Shown: positions 44,468 through 57,269, counted from the stretch's first letter. The stretch is 64,000 bases of DNA from Anthoceros angustus (GCA_010909165.1 MU008164.1:1-64000), one strand, 5' to 3'. The notes: generated by a model from the letters alone, not told the origin. Numbers and translations: made by a program.

Positions 44468-45640
44468 CGTGGATGCCACGCCCTCCAGATTGGCAAGATA
44501 CTGGATGCGGGGGTGTCTGAAAGCCTCATCCACGCGCGCTATAAACCAAAAAATAGATTACTCACCTCCTTCTTAATGCTCTTTCAATTCCCTCACTTCG
44601 CTAAACCCTCTTCGCTTGCAAAACACATGCCTGGACAATTCAGATCGGATCTGAGCTGTACGAAGGTATTCTACCTACGGGTTTCGTGGCGGAAAGTTCC
44701 TCTCTCCTTTGCTTGCTCTTTGACAGCAAACACACAAACATGCAAACAAACATGTGAGCTTCAACACCGTAGGGTTTGGGAGGAACCTTGAATTTGGGGA
44801 GCCATTGGAGATGTGACAGACAAGTGCTAGCCGAACATTTTCCCAACTCAGGCTGCGGCCAGACAGCGCTGGCAACGGGCCGATAATAGGACGATTAAGG
44901 GTCGAGTCATTTCGGATAGAGGACGCAGATTTTCTAGCGATAATTCTAGACTTTATAGATAGATACGAGAGAAACAACCCTCTAGAGGGTCCTAGGCCAA
45001 GGGGACTAGTCTTCGCATTTACTCCGAAGCTACTTATTGCTCCCAAGATGTCACTCAGAATAAGGAAGGGCCTGCTAACCACTGGAGCTGAAGATACTAC
45101 GTTCCCTGCATTCGAAACTATCCTGAAAATTGCATTTGCCAACGCCCTTTGCACAGCAATGGATACTCGCTACCGGAAGAAATCCACCACACAGGAAAGA
45201 GGGAGTCATACCCCGTTCTTGTGGATGTAGTATGCTTTAGCACAAGCCTTGATAAACCTCGAGAAGTTCTTGCCCCTGGCCCCGTGACTCTCAATATCAA
45301 GGGGAATGAAAGCATGGCCTTCCTGCATGGGGGTGTACTTGTGAACCTTGGCTCTAGTGCATCCCTTCGCCGCCCAACCCGAAGGGTTGCCGATGACATG
45401 CTCGCAGACGGTATCCCGAGTAGAGATACAATCTACCGAGGAATTGGTCGCAATTGCCTCACCTCCCTTTCCTCTAACTGCTTGGATGGTCCACGTTGTA
45501 ACAAGAGTGTAACAAAGGTGGAGGGTTGGATTCCAAACCTGACTGTAATAAGGGGCCCAAAAAGTGTAACAAGACCCCAAGATTTCAACATAATTGCAAC
45601 ATCAAGGGGTCCAAATCTTAACATAAAGTGTAACATGGCT
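44468..45640. other. upstream of the CDP-DAG synthase; unresolved LINE-like or unknown sequence
   Basis: ORFs occur on both strands (44675-45154 minus, 45149-45652 plus) without recognised domains. The plus-strand one contains NIKGNESMAFLHGGVLVNLG. A TGTAACA-type motif recurs five or so times in 45490-45640. This may be the 5' part of the LINE or an older insertion into it. Confidence 0.3.
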
Positions 45641-46297
45641 GCCCTTTTTTAGAAGGGTAGGATGGCCCCTCTCATGGACTCCTGGCTGTCCCCTCAGCAG
45701 TGGGGCTTTGTTAAGGGTCGGTGTATTCTGGATAACCTCCTGTTGATTAGGGAATTGAAGTGGTGGGTCAATCAGGAGAAAGTGCCCTCTGTCTTGCTTT
45801 TTGTGGATTTTCGCATGGCGTATGATTCAATCGAAAGGCATTTCTTGTGAAACTGTTTGAGACAGTCTGACTTTTGTCCTAACTTTATTAGGAGGATTGC
45901 GATTCTCACAGAAGATGCTGGTGCCAGGGTGATCACGAATATTAATGGAGTCACATTGTGTGAAGTCCTTCCACTCCTCCATCACTCGATTAGTCATACA
46001 AGGGTGCCCCTTAGCTTCCACCCTGCTTGTTGTAATCACGGACTTTATGACATGGGCTATCAATAGGGATTGTCAATTCGGGGCCTTACAGATGCTAGAG
46101 GAATAGAACACAAAGTGTACTTCTTTGCCAATGATGTTATTTTGTTCTGTCATCCATCTATGCCTCGGTAGCTGCTATGCTTGCTAGGTTGGATGATTTT
46201 AGCTTTCTCTCCGGGTGTCATGTGAACTTGCTGAAAACTAGGGTGTGTGGGTTTCGATATATAGCAAGCTCTTCTTGCTACCCTTGCCCACGTCCGA
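45641..46297 (+). pseudogene. LINE reverse transcriptase, 5' portion
   Basis: The frame 45662-45850 reads LSPQQWGFVKGRCILDNLLL and SVLLFVDFRMAYDSIERHFL, the LINE RT blocks with the first catalytic Asp (DFRMAYD). Later frames give NDVILFCHPSM, where the YADD/FADD box has become FAND, and HVNLLKTRVCGF. Frameshifts occur near 45850 and 46065. At 46298 a CACTA-like element interrupts it; the LINE resumes at 56273. Asn for Asp in the catalytic box would inactivate the enzyme. Confidence 0.8.
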
Positions 46298-47509
46298 CAC
46301 TACTAGGAAAAGTATACTTTTACTCATTGAAGTTTTACAACGGGGGTGCATTTTACCATGACCGCCCATTTTACTACGTCAATTGAAGGCACCGTTTCAA
46401 GTCCATGTATTATTTTCATGTATAGCCCTGAATTTACTAACACTCATTCCAACTTTACTACAGGGCTTGTTTTGCCAAAGCCAAAAAAGCTGATGTGGCA
46501 AATCAAAATGGACTTTACTACGGGGCACTTGTTATTTACAACAGAGCTTATGGACGTTACAACGATGGCATGTTCGTTTACTACGGGCCTACAATTTACT
46601 ACGAGACTTTCTCCACTACAACGGGTTCTTTTACAACATGCCAATGGTATTTTACAACATCCAATGGTTTACTACACCCCTGTAGGGTTTACAACAAGAC
46701 CCTTTACGACGAGACACCGGTCGTTTACAACAACACTAATTTAGAATGGGTTTTGATGATAAACCACGTCTTATTACCCTAAAAAGCAAAATCGTAGAGG
46801 TAACGTTAATTAACCGGCGTGTACATCAGTTAAGGCTTGGGCTAGGCCGACCTGTAAAACGAGAACAAAAGGGGGCCTGCGACAGGCGGGGACATGCTGA
46901 AAAATCCTCCTTACGGATCATCTCCACATCGCCGTTGGGCAGCTCTGTAGTAGACTTCTAAAAAGTGTCGTTGTGCTTCAATCCAATCAAGGAAGCCTAG
47001 GTGCAGGCGCGCTCGGAGCCTCAGAGGCGGTAATTTCCATAAAGCATCGCCCCATCTCCATCACCAGCTGCCATCCGAATTGCTGGGGCCATTTCCTCCA
47101 GACATTGGGAAAGCTGGTGTGAGGGGCGATTAGCGCAACCACGCAAAGCGAAAATTCACTTTGCACGAGGGCAAGGAAGAAGTTAAGGCACGCTTCATGC
47201 AAATCTGGAGGACGAATAAGAAGGCTGGATTCGGGCTTCGTGGAAGACCAAACGCACCATGCAAATCCGAGCCGAGTGTGCCAAACAAGCAATGCCTCCA
47301 TTTATGCCCATCCGCAATGGATGCACACGGCGAGTGGATTCAATGACATCCGTTCGGATGAAATGCCGCGTGCCTTTAGACAAGTGATGTAATCGAGAGC
47401 CGGGATGGTGTGCGAAATCGAGTGGTCAACAAGATTCGTTTCCAGTCAAACCATAAACCCTAGTTACATATCCCGGCCATGGAGGCATATATAGCCCATG
47501 GAAACCCAA

Positions 47510-47640
47510 GTCTCCTTGGCTTTCGGGTTAGGGTTTGGTTAAAAACCATGGGAAACATGAGTTAGGGTTTGGTTACACCGAAGCACAAGGAAAACTTGAG
47601 TTAGGGTTTGGTTAAAATATCCTTGGCATTCGATAATCAC
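47510..47640 (+). repeat. telomere-type GTTAGGGTTTGG repeats in the CACTA body
   Basis: GTTAGGGTTTGGTTA occurs three times within 130 bp, and the second unit of the large duplication has it at 52250-52335. TTAGGGTTT is the plant telobox sequence, but spacing is irregular, so it is not a telomere tract. Confidence 0.75.
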
Positions 47641-48639
47641 TGGAAACTGCCACTTGCCAGATACTGTGTGTGCAATACTCTGCGGAATTGGGCTCGGCAT
47701 CGACGAGGAGGATGGGCGGCGGGGGCCCCTTATGGTGTCCAAGTGTGACCAATGGCCGCATGCCACGTGCTTACCAAATGCAAACAGGCGTTACACTCCC
47801 ACATGGCTGCGGCGTGCCTGAGCTTGGATCTGATCGGCGTGCCCGAACTTGGATCTGATGAAAGTGCCCGGCCGATCTTGCTCTCAAGTGGTCAGAGACA
47901 GGACACTTTAGGGTCGACCGAGTTTCCTTGGACTTTGAGTTCGTGAATCCATGGTTTGACGAACCATGGTTAACAAAACCCATGGTTAACAAAACCCATC
48001 GAAAATTCAAATAACATTTCCTTGGGCTTGAGCCGTGGTGGTCGGATGGTGAAGTTGCCATGGGCACCAAATCCAAGGACACTCACGCCTCGGATTGGAC
48101 TTAGGGTGAAAGAAGCAATTACATGGCCTATATATAGGCTCATGATGAAATGGGTTTCCTTGGCTCATGAAAATTGCAAAACTTTTCCTTGGACTTGAAA
48201 AAGCAAATAATGACTCCTTGGGCTTCAAAGCCGAGTTTGGGTCGGATGGTGAACTTGGGTACCAAAGGCCAAGGACACTTACGCCTATATATGGACCGTA
48301 AATAATGGATAATAAACCACTGTAGTTTGAGTTGGTTTCCGCCATGTTACATCCGCGAAATGAAACTTGTATTGCGTTCACCGGCCTTCAGATGAAGTCC
48401 ATGTGACTTGTTCGTCCTCTCTTCTCCCTTGTTCTATACCACTTCTTAATCGCAGGGTTTCAAGCACACCGTGACAACCCTACTTTGAAATTCTTACTAC
48501 GGATCAGGCGGGAGGACACATCGAAGCGTGGTCTAAACCGGCTAAGGTTGAGGTATGTTCTCCTTTTTTCCTCCGCCTAATGTGTCGACCTTTCCAAAGC
48601 TCCGTGAATCACAGTCTTGTGTCGTAGATGCCTAAAACG

Positions 48640-50760
48640 AGGAAGATTCAATGCGAGCGGAGCCCGATTTCGAGACCGGCGCTGGCGGCGGCATTAGTAG
48701 TAGGAGATATCTTGGAGGCCACGGTGGACTGACGACTAGGCCGGACCCAAATCGTAATTCACGGAACAGGCGGCTGCGAAATTGCTCGGCGCGTCACCGG
48801 AGAGCCTGAAGGGCAAGTGGCGGCGGTGAAAGAGCTGGGCAAAGTCTCGACTTCAAGATGCCGGGGAAAGGAGGAGGAGGACTTTGATTTGCCTCTCAAG
48901 GCTTCCGTGCAATGGAACAAGAGGGAGGAAGCGCGGTGGGCAAGTTAAGGGTAAGTTCCTCCGTGGGTGGGAGGGTCGGATGGCCGGAGACAACGCTGGA
49001 CGTCATCTACGCCCGGGGTGAAGGACCAAAAAGCGAGCACAGTCGGCTAGGGCATCAGCATGTTCGGAGAGGATGAAGACAGACGAAGAGGCCGATTTCA
49101 CAAGGATGAGTGTCGCCATATTTGAAGAACGGGCATGGGCTCACACCACTCATAAAATCATGGAGAGCGATTCAGACTTGGACGAGGAAGGGCGCCGCTG
49201 TGTGAAGGCAAAAGCGGCGACCAAGATCACATCCGGGCCGTTGGGGCCTGTCTATCGGCTCCTATAGAAGGGGCTCTGGCGATGCACAAGCTGCGAGATC
49301 GCAGAGGAGGTGGTTGGGGCGATCAAATGCAGCCAGCAATACATCCAGAGTGCACGAAGATCCTTCCCAAACCCGCCATGAGCCATACATGCTGACGTTG
49401 ACGACGTTACCTTAGCAGTAACCATGATGCACTATTGGTAGAAGTTGAAGAGAACGACCAATTTGAACCCGCAGGAGAACGTTAAGAAGCTTGAAGCTAT
49501 CAACATGGTACTGACGGCCAGACAACATCTGTGTGGTCTAATTTTGTGAAGCATGTGAAGAGTGCAGAGAAGGAGCTCATGTACCCTCCTAAAGCTGAGG
49601 ACACCCTTCCGGAAACAATATTCATCTTCAACTAGTCGAGGGACTTGGAGGGTGGCGAGCAGAGCAAGCAAAGTTGCTATACTGCGAGGAGAAGCGACAT
49701 CGCATCTTCCTCATGATCTTGTGAGGAAGATCGATATCATTCCTCAAATGTCGAGATTTGGACATAAAGTGCTCTAGGGGCCCAAGAGGAAAAGGGTGCA
49801 CGATGTCCATCACGGTGCTTGCTGCCCACATCCATCCTTGGTGGTGTCTTCAATGTTTTGGTAGCATTTTTAGTTTGAGCACAATTTCAGCCTGCATATG
49901 TGGGCTGAAATTTCAAAATCGATGTGTGGGGGCACGAAATTTGCCTCAACATGAAATTTTGAGGCCCGAATTTCGCCGAGTTCTAATGCCCGATTTGGAG
50001 GCCGAAGGGCATCGTTTTATGCCTCATTTGGAGGCTATGCACTAAACATGCTTCTTGGTCTTGTGCAGCTACATCTTTTGTTGTCCCTCCTTTTGCCCAT
50101 GAAGGACAGTGCATTTTGCAACCCGCTCTCTCGCAATCCTCATACATCCCTTTTGGAAGCAAATCAAGCGTGTGCTTCATGTTGAGACATGTATCAGCGG
50201 ACTTTGAGTGGTCCATGGTCTTTTGACTTTATTGTCTTGCAATTATGAACCCTAATCAAGTTTTGGAGGAACAATGTTAGGAAGGAAGCCCATTATTTCT
50301 TGCAAGGACAAAAGCGCACCCAAGTATGTCCCAAAGAGTGTGAAGCAGAGTCTTGGGAGGCCTTTTGAAAGAGGAGCAAGACAAGATGGATGGAGTTGTT
50401 GCCCCAAGCCGAAAAAGCGCCATGAGGAGGAGCAAGGAGGTGGGAAGTAATAGCTATGCATGTTTTGGATATGGCGGGCGAAGGGGTTTCTTGGCAGTTT
50501 AGAGGAAGTTTGCGAGACCCAACCATGGATGAAATCAATCTGTTGGCACCAATCATGGGGCTTGGCTTACAAAGTTGAAAGAGTTTTGGATGCGATGCGA
50601 ACTAGAACTCCGCTTTGGGTGCAAGTGGACTCAAAGGCGAGGACAAGGCGATTAATGTGTGGACCTTGTTGAAGGATGCAGGCTATTCCATCAAGGAGTG
50701 CGATGAGAAGGTCATGGAGGCCATCTTAAAGCGAATGTCATAGATGACGGTGGATGGTGG
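48640..50760 (+). pseudogene. unknown cargo gene of the CACTA-like element, copy 1
   Basis: Collinear plus-strand segments begin MPKTRKIQCERSPISR (48630), continue through an acidic, Lys-rich stretch (49073-49267, DSDLDEEGRRCVKAKAATK) and a segment with YPPKAEDTLP-like text. They end with HVLDMAGEGVSWQFRGS and KDAGYSIKECDEKVMEAI in different frames. I recognise no family. Frameshifts relative to copy 2 are mainly small indels, so an intact ancestor is plausible. It may be a captured gene or an element-specific protein. Confidence 0.4.
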
Positions 50761-51596
50761 GGCATTATCTTCCCGCAGTTGCAAGACAAGAGGATGCTTG
50801 AGCATGATTACAGTTAGGTCGTTGTCGGGACTATTGTGTCTATTTTGTGATAGCACGAAGTTCCGTGAACTTGAACCGATTTAAGTTTGTGGTTTTCTTT
50901 TTGCGGTGGCAAACCTTTGGGGCACGGTCTTTGAGTTGAGGTCTTTGGGTGGAGAAAATTTTAGATGCCCTGTAGCATGTAGGGGCTGGAGTCTAATATA
51001 TTGTAGGATGTAGGTGCAATCCCAATTGATACCCATAACCCACACACCGCCTAGCACTCCTTCATTTTACTACAACAGAGTGCATTTTACTACAATTTAC
51101 TAACACTCATTCCAACTTTACTACGGGCCTACAATTTACTACAGACTTTCTCCACTACAACGGGTTCTTTTACAACGGGTTCTTTTACAACGGCCCGTTA
51201 TAACTACGATTGCTGATTAACCTAACCATGGTTACATAACTATGGTTTATAAACCTGTTATTTAACTTCAGTTAATAAACTTGAGTTAATTACATTGGTT
51301 ACTTAACCATATTTTATTAACCACGATTACAGTTGTTGTAAATGCCGTTGTAGATCCGTAGTAATTGTTGTTGTAAAGTGAAGTAGTTAAACCCTAAGCG
51401 ATGTACGGTCAACTCAGTAAAGTACATCGTATATGTCACATCAATACGTATATAACCATGGTATACGGTGTGAAGACATTACCGGAAAATTAACGCTATG
51501 TGTTTTACAACATGCCAATGGTATTTTACTACAAGTGTAGTAACTAGTAGTAATGTCCGTAAATTCCGTTGTAAAGGACACGTTTTCCTAGTAGTG

Positions 51597-51803
51597 TGAC
51601 AAGTCCAAGGTAGTGACTTTCATCGATATTATGGGATTCCTATTTAAGCCGGATGAGAATGTAGAGTGGGTCGGCGGATCCGCGTTCGTTTCATCCGCAG
51701 TGATGTCCTACCGGTTATGCAATTAAGCTATCCAGTGAGTTGTCCTCAATCACATTTTGACTACCTCCCTGTGGTTCTATGTCTTTGTATGGGCTCCATC
51801 ACC
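51597..51803 (+). repeat. duplicated LINE flank between the two CACTA bodies
   Basis: Matches 56273-56490 (TGACAAGTCCAAGGTAGTG to GGGCTCCATCACC). It is LINE sequence (VTFIDIMGFLFKP-type text) trapped between unit 1's right terminus and unit 2's truncated left side. Confidence 0.92.
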
Positions 51804-54800
51804 GCCATCCAATTGGGGCCATTTCCTCAGACATTGGGAAAGGCGGTGTGAGGAGGCGGTTAAGCGCAACCACAAACCGCCGAGCGAGAAAATTCACAAT
51901 TCTCTGCGGCAAGGCAGGAAGAAGTTAAGGCACGCTTCATGCAAATCTAGGAGGACGAATAAGAAGGCTTTGAAGAGAAAACGCACCATGCAAATCCGGC
52001 CGGAGTTGAGTGCCAAGCAATGCCTCCATTTATGCCCATCCGCACCAATGGATGCACCCGCGTGGATTCAATGACATCCATTACATGAAATGCCCGTGCC
52101 TTTAGACAAGTGATGGCGAGCCGAGGATGGTGTGCAAAGCGGAGTGGTCAACAAGATTCGTTTCCCTCAAACCATAAACCCTAGTTACATATCCACGGCC
52201 ATGGAGGCATATATAGCCCATGGAAACCCAAGTCTCCTTGGCTTTCGGGTTAGGGGTTAGGGTACACCTTAACCATGGGAAACATGAGTTAGGGTTTGGT
52301 TACAGCCAAGGAAAACTTGAGTTAGGGTTTGGTTAAAATATCCTTGGCTTGCATCCGAAGCGCCACTTGCGGATAATGTGTGCAATACTCTGCGAATTGG
52401 GCTCGGCATCGGCGAGGAGGATGGGCGGGGCCCCTATGGTGTCCAAGTGTGACCAATGGCGCATGCCATGTGCACCAAATGCAAGCAGTTGCCCACATGG
52501 CTGCGTGCACGAGCTTGGATCGATCGGCGTGCGAACACTTGATCGATGAAAGTGCCCGGCCGATCTTGCTCTCAAGTGGTCGAGACAGGACACTTTAGGG
52601 TCGACGAGTTTCCTTGGACTTTGAGTTCGTGAATCCATGGTTTGACGAACCATGGTTAACAAAACCATGGTTAACAAAACCCATCGAAAATTCAAATAAC
52701 ATTTCCTTGGGCTTGGGCCGTGGTGGTCGGATGGTGAAGTTGCCATGGGCACCAAATCCAAGGACACTCACGCCTCGGATTGGACTTAGGGTGAAAGAAA
52801 GCAATTACATGGCTTATATATAGGCTCGCGATGAAATGGGTTTCCTTAGCTCATGAAAATCGCAAAAGATTTCCATGGACTTCGAAAAATCAAATAATGA
52901 CTCCTTGGGCTTTGAAGCCGAGGTTGCGTCGGATGGTGAACTTGGGTACCAAACTCCAAGGACACTTACGCCTATATATGGACCGTAAATAATGGATAAT
53001 AAACCCTGTGTAGTTTGAGTTGGTTTCCCGCCATGATACATCCCGCGAAATGAAACTTGTATTGCGTTCCTGCCAGCGCTACCGAGATGAAGTCCATGTG
53101 ACTCTATTCGTCCTCTCTTCTCCCTTGTTCTATACCACTTCTTAGTCGCAGGGTTTCAAGCACACCGCCGTGACAACCCTACTTTGAAATTCTTACTACG
53201 CAGATCAGGTGCCAGACTGGAGGACACATCAGCAAGCGTGGTCTAAATCGGCTAAGGTTGAGGTATGTTCTCCTTTTTTCCTCCGTCCATGACCTTTCCA
53301 AAGCTCCGTGAATCACAGCCCGGTCTTGTGTCATAGATGCCTAAAACAACGAGGAAGATTCAATGCGAGCGGAGCCGATTTCGAGACCGGCGCTGGCGGC
53401 ATTAGTAGTAGGAGATGTCTTTTGGAGGCCACGGTGGACTGACGACTAGGTGGACCCAAATCGGTAATTCACGGAACAGGCGGTGCCAGAATTGCTCGGC
53501 GTCACGAGGCTGAAGGGCAAGTGGCGGCGGTGAAAGAGCAGGCAAAGTCTCGACTTCAAGATGCCGGGGAAAGGAGGAGGAGGACTTTGATTTGCCTCTC
53601 AAGGCTTCGGACGCGGCAATGGAACAAGAGGGAGGGGAAAGCGCGGTGGGCAAGGTAAGGGTAAGTTCCTCCGTGGGTGGGAGGGTCAGGATGGCGCCGG
53701 GAGACAACGGCATAGGATGTCATCTACGCCCGAGCGCAGTGAAGGACCAAAAACGCGAGCCTGGTCAGCTAGGGCATCAGCCGCCGCATGTTCGGGAGAG
53801 GATGAAGACACCGACGAAGAGGCCAGATTTCACAAGGATGAGTGTGCGCCATATTTGAAGAACGGGCATGAGCTCACACCAGCTCATAAAATCATGGAGA
53901 GCGATTGACTTGGGCGAGGAAGGCGCCCATGTGAAGGCAAAAGCGGCGACCAAGATCATCCGGGCCGTTGGGGCTCTATCGGCTCCTATAGAAGGGGCTC
54001 TGGCGATGCACAAGCTGCGGCTGAGAGGAGGTGGTTGGGGCAGTCAAATGCAGTGCCATACAATACATCTAGGAGTGCACGAAGATCCTTGTGCCCAAAC
54101 CCGCCATGAGCCATACATGCCACGTTGGACGGCGTTACCTTAGCGGTAACCATGATGCACTATTGGTAGAAGTTGAAGAGAACGACCAATTCGTAACCCG
54201 CAGGAGAACGTTAGAAGCTTGAAGCTATCAACATGGTACTGGCGACGACGGGTGGTCTAATTTTGTGAAGCATGTGAAGAGTGCGAGAAGGAGCACAACA
54301 TGCCCTCCTAAAGCTGAGGACACCCTTCCGATCAAAACAATTGCTCATCTTCAACTAGTCGAGCGGACTTGGAGGGTGGCGAGCAAGCAAAGTTGCTATA
54401 CCGAGGAGACATCGGCATCTTCCTCATGATCTTGTGAGGAAGATCGATATCATTCCTGGAATGTCGAGATTTGGACATAAAGTGCTCTAGGGGCCCAAGA
54501 GGAAAAGGGTGCACGATGTCCATCACGGTGCTTGCTGCCCACATCCATCCTTGGTGGTGTCTTCAATGTTTTGGTAGCATTTTTAGTTTGAGCACGAAAT
54601 TTCAAGCTCGATGTCAGGGGCACAATTGGGCTGCAACATGAAATTTTGGGGCACAGAATTTCAGGCAGATCTAATGCGATTTGGAGGCCGAAGGGCATCG
54701 TTTTATGCCTCATTTGGAGGCTATGCACTAAACATCTTTGGTGCTATGCGAGCTACATCTTCGTGGTCCCTCCTTTTGCCCATGAAGGATGAGTGCATTT

Positions 54801-56272
54801 TGCAACCCGCTCTCTGCAATCCTCTCATACATCCCTTTTGGAAGCAAACTGAAGCGTGTGTGCTTCATGTTGAGACATGTATCAGGCAGACTTTGAGTGG
54901 TCCATGGTCTTTTGACTTTATTGTCTTGCAATTTATGAACCCTAATCTGAAGTTTTGGAGGAACAATGTTAGGAAGGAAGCCCATTATTTCCTGCAAGGA
55001 CAAAAGGCGCACCGCAAGTATGTCCCGAAGGGTGTGAAGCAGGAGTACTGGGAGGTCTTTTTGAAAGAGGAGCAAGACAAGATGGATGGAGTTGTTGCCC
55101 AAGCAAAACGGGCGCCATGAGGAGGAGCAAGGAGGTGGGAAGTAATAGCTATGCATGTTTTGGATATGGCGGGCGAAGGGGTTTCTTGGCAGTTTAGAGG
55201 AAGTTTGCGAGACCCAACCATGGATGAAATCAATCTGTTGGCACCAATCATGGGGCTTGGCTTACAAAGTTGAAAGAGTTTTGGATGCGATGCGAACTAG
55301 AACTCCAGCTTTGGGTGCAAGTGGACTCAAAGAGGCAAGGACAAGGCGATTAATGTGTGGACCTTGTTGAAGGATGCAGGCTATTCCATCAAGGAGTGCG
55401 ATGAGAAGGTCATGGAGGCCATCCTAAGCGAATGTCATAGATGACGGTGGATGGTGGGGCATTATCTTCCCGCAAAGTTGCAAGACAAGAGGATGCTTGA
55501 GCATGATTACGGTTAGGTCGTTGTCGGGACTATTGTGTCTATTTTGTGATAGCTCAAGTTCGTGAACTTGACGATTTAAGTTTGTGGTTTTCTTTTTGCG
55601 GTGGCAAACCTTTGGGGCAGTCTTTGAGTTGAGGTCTTTGGGTGGAGAAAATTTTAGATGCCCGTGTAGCATGTAGTGAGTCTAATATATTGTAGGATGT
55701 AGGTGCAATCCCAATTGATACCCATAACCCACACACCGCCTAGCACTCCTTCATTTTACTACAACAGAGTGCATTTTACTACAATATAAATCTATTTTTA
55801 CTTTACTACGGTCCTGTTTACTTGATTTTACTACGCCTTATTTTGCAGGTGTTTTACAACGGCCCGTTATAACTTCTGATTGATTAACCTAACCATGGTT
55901 ACATAACTATGGTTTATAAACCACTGTTATTTAACTTCAGTTAATAAACTTGAGTTAATTTACATTGGTTACTTAACCATATTTTATTAACCACGATTAC
56001 GGTTGTTGTAAATGCCGTTGTAGATCACTGTAGTAATTGTTGCTGTAAAGTGAACTGTAGTTAAACCCTAACTGATGTACGGTCAACTCCGTAAAGTACA
56101 TCGTATGTATGTCACATACGAATACGGTATATAACCATGGTATACGGTGTGAAGACATTACCAGGAAAATTAACGCTATGTGTTTACAATGGGTATTTTA
56201 CTACAGGTGTAGTAACTCTGTAGTAATGTCCGTAGTAAATTCCGTTGTAAAGGACACGTTTTCCTAGTAGTG
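51804..56272. mobile_element. second CACTA-like body, lacking the left terminus
   Basis: It repeats 47068-51596 and ends with the same TTTTCCTAGTAGTG right terminus (56272), but starts at the duplication junction without CACTACTAGG. It cannot transpose alone with its own ends. Confidence 0.9.
53330..55440 (+). pseudogene. unknown cargo gene of the CACTA-like element, copy 2
   Basis: Copy of 48640-50760. The ORF 54611-55120 (169 residues) is the longest uninterrupted piece: it contains MKDECILQPALCNPLIHPFW, CIRQTLSGPWSFDF, FWRNNVRKEAHYFLQGQ and VKQEYWEVFLKEEQDKMDG, a charged protein with no recognised enzyme motif. Copy 1 has the same text interrupted by frameshifts. Translation of both copies together would be needed to define the ancestral frame; no function is assigned. 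Confidence 0.45.
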
Positions 56273-57000
56273 TGACAAGTCCAAGGTAGTGACTTTCATC
56301 GATATTATGGGATTCCTATTTAAGCCAGGGATGAGAATGTAGAGCTGGGTCGGCAGATCCGCGTTCGTTTCATCCGCAAAGTGATGTCCTACCAGGTTAT
56401 GCAATTAAGCTATCCAGGCTGAGTTGTCGTCCTCAATCACATTTTGACTACCTCCCTGTGGTTCTATGTCTTTGTATGGGCTCCATCACCAGCAGATACT
56501 AAACGCTTGCACTGTGCCATACAGAACTTCATGTGGAACTCGCTAGTGGATGCTCCGGCTAAATCCAACAAGGTAGACTGGCGATTGCTGATCCAGCCTA
56601 GGTTGGAGGGCGGCATCGGATTAGTTGATCCATTCCAAAAGATAGACTGTGGCCCTCCATGCGTAATGAGCTATCAAGGCCCTTGAACCAAAAGCTTATC
56701 CTTGGGACTCTTTTATTAAGGGTAGATTGCAACAGACCTTGTTCTCCTTGAAAGGGTCTTCCAACCTTGCACATCTCTCCTCTTGTAGGACTGCCAGGTG
56801 CGCAGGGCCCGATTCTCCACTCCGTAAATCCATCCTACAAAGCTGGAAGGCAATCCATAAGCTGGCAATTTTGGTTCTCCCTTCCTCGTGGCGGGAAGTT
56901 CTCAAACAACTATTACGGGGCCTAGCTTTCCTCTGGAGAGAGGGATTACTCGCGACAGTCGGAAACTCTTAAATCTTTCGCAACGCAGCTAGTGGTGATG
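56273..57000 (+). pseudogene. LINE C-terminal region, resumed after the CACTA-like element
   Basis: ORF 56444-56686 reads RLHCAIQNFMWNSLVDAPAK and LIQPRLEGGIGLVDP, the characteristic post-RT region of plant LINEs (the FxW and GGxGL blocks). A following frame has YPWDSFIKGRLQQTLF. It joins in sense to 45641-46297. Frameshifts and stops make it non-functional. Confidence 0.75.
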
Positions 57001-57269
57001 AGGACTCCAAATCACATATTGTACTTTCTGCATCACAAGTATCCAGGGTAACACCCTGTATAGGGTTCATTTTGGCACTATTTCTGTTGCATGCAAGTTG
57101 GGGGCTCTCCTTACTGCAGGGCAAGCTTTTGCTCTAGCGATGACTCCGATTCGAGTCGTTCACAAAGACCTAGTCAGTGGCCGTGGAAAAACAACATATG
57201 AGCTTCTTAGTTTCTCACCCCATATGTGGCCCGGAGATAAGTACTGGCTAGAATTTGTTTGAAAACAAT
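57001..57269. other. LINE 3' region or flank, nothing else recognised
   Basis: No ORF with a recognisable motif; probably the degenerate LINE 3' end. Confidence 0.35.

Larger units (their letters stand above)
46298..51596. mobile_element. CACTA-like DNA transposon inserted in a LINE (first copy)
   Basis: The left end CACTACTAGGAAAAG (46298) pairs with the right end TTTTCCTAGTAGTG (to 51596). Subterminal regions are packed with TTTACTACG and TTTACAACG motifs in both arms (46330-46740 and 51060-51590). The flanks CGA and TGA could be a decayed 3-bp target duplication. No CACTA transposase (Tnp2-like) is recognisable; the interior carries an unknown cargo ORF region (48640-50760). LINE text on both sides is collinear, so this is an insertion. 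Confidence 0.8.
47068..56490 (+). repeat. 4.7-kb tandem duplication of CACTA body, right end and LINE flank
   Basis: Unit 1 is 47068-51803 and unit 2 51804-56490. Each contains the element interior, the right terminus (51596; 56272) and 207-218 bp of LINE flank (TGACAAGTCCAAGGTAGTG onward). The 12-mer CTCCATCACCAG is present at the left boundary inside the element (47056-47067) and at the right boundary in the LINE (56481-56492). The joined form CTCCATCACC|GCCATCC occurs at 51794, lacking AGCT. Confidence 0.93.

Noticed and set aside
44675-45154. 159-residue minus-strand ORF as a real gene upstream of the CDP-DAG synthase
   Set aside because: No recognised domain, a competing plus-strand frame and no splice or start context supporting it.
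46298-56272. Two independent CACTA insertions in the LINE
   Set aside because: Only one left terminus exists, and the second copy starts at a duplication junction with shared LINE flank, so one insertion followed by tandem duplication explains it better.
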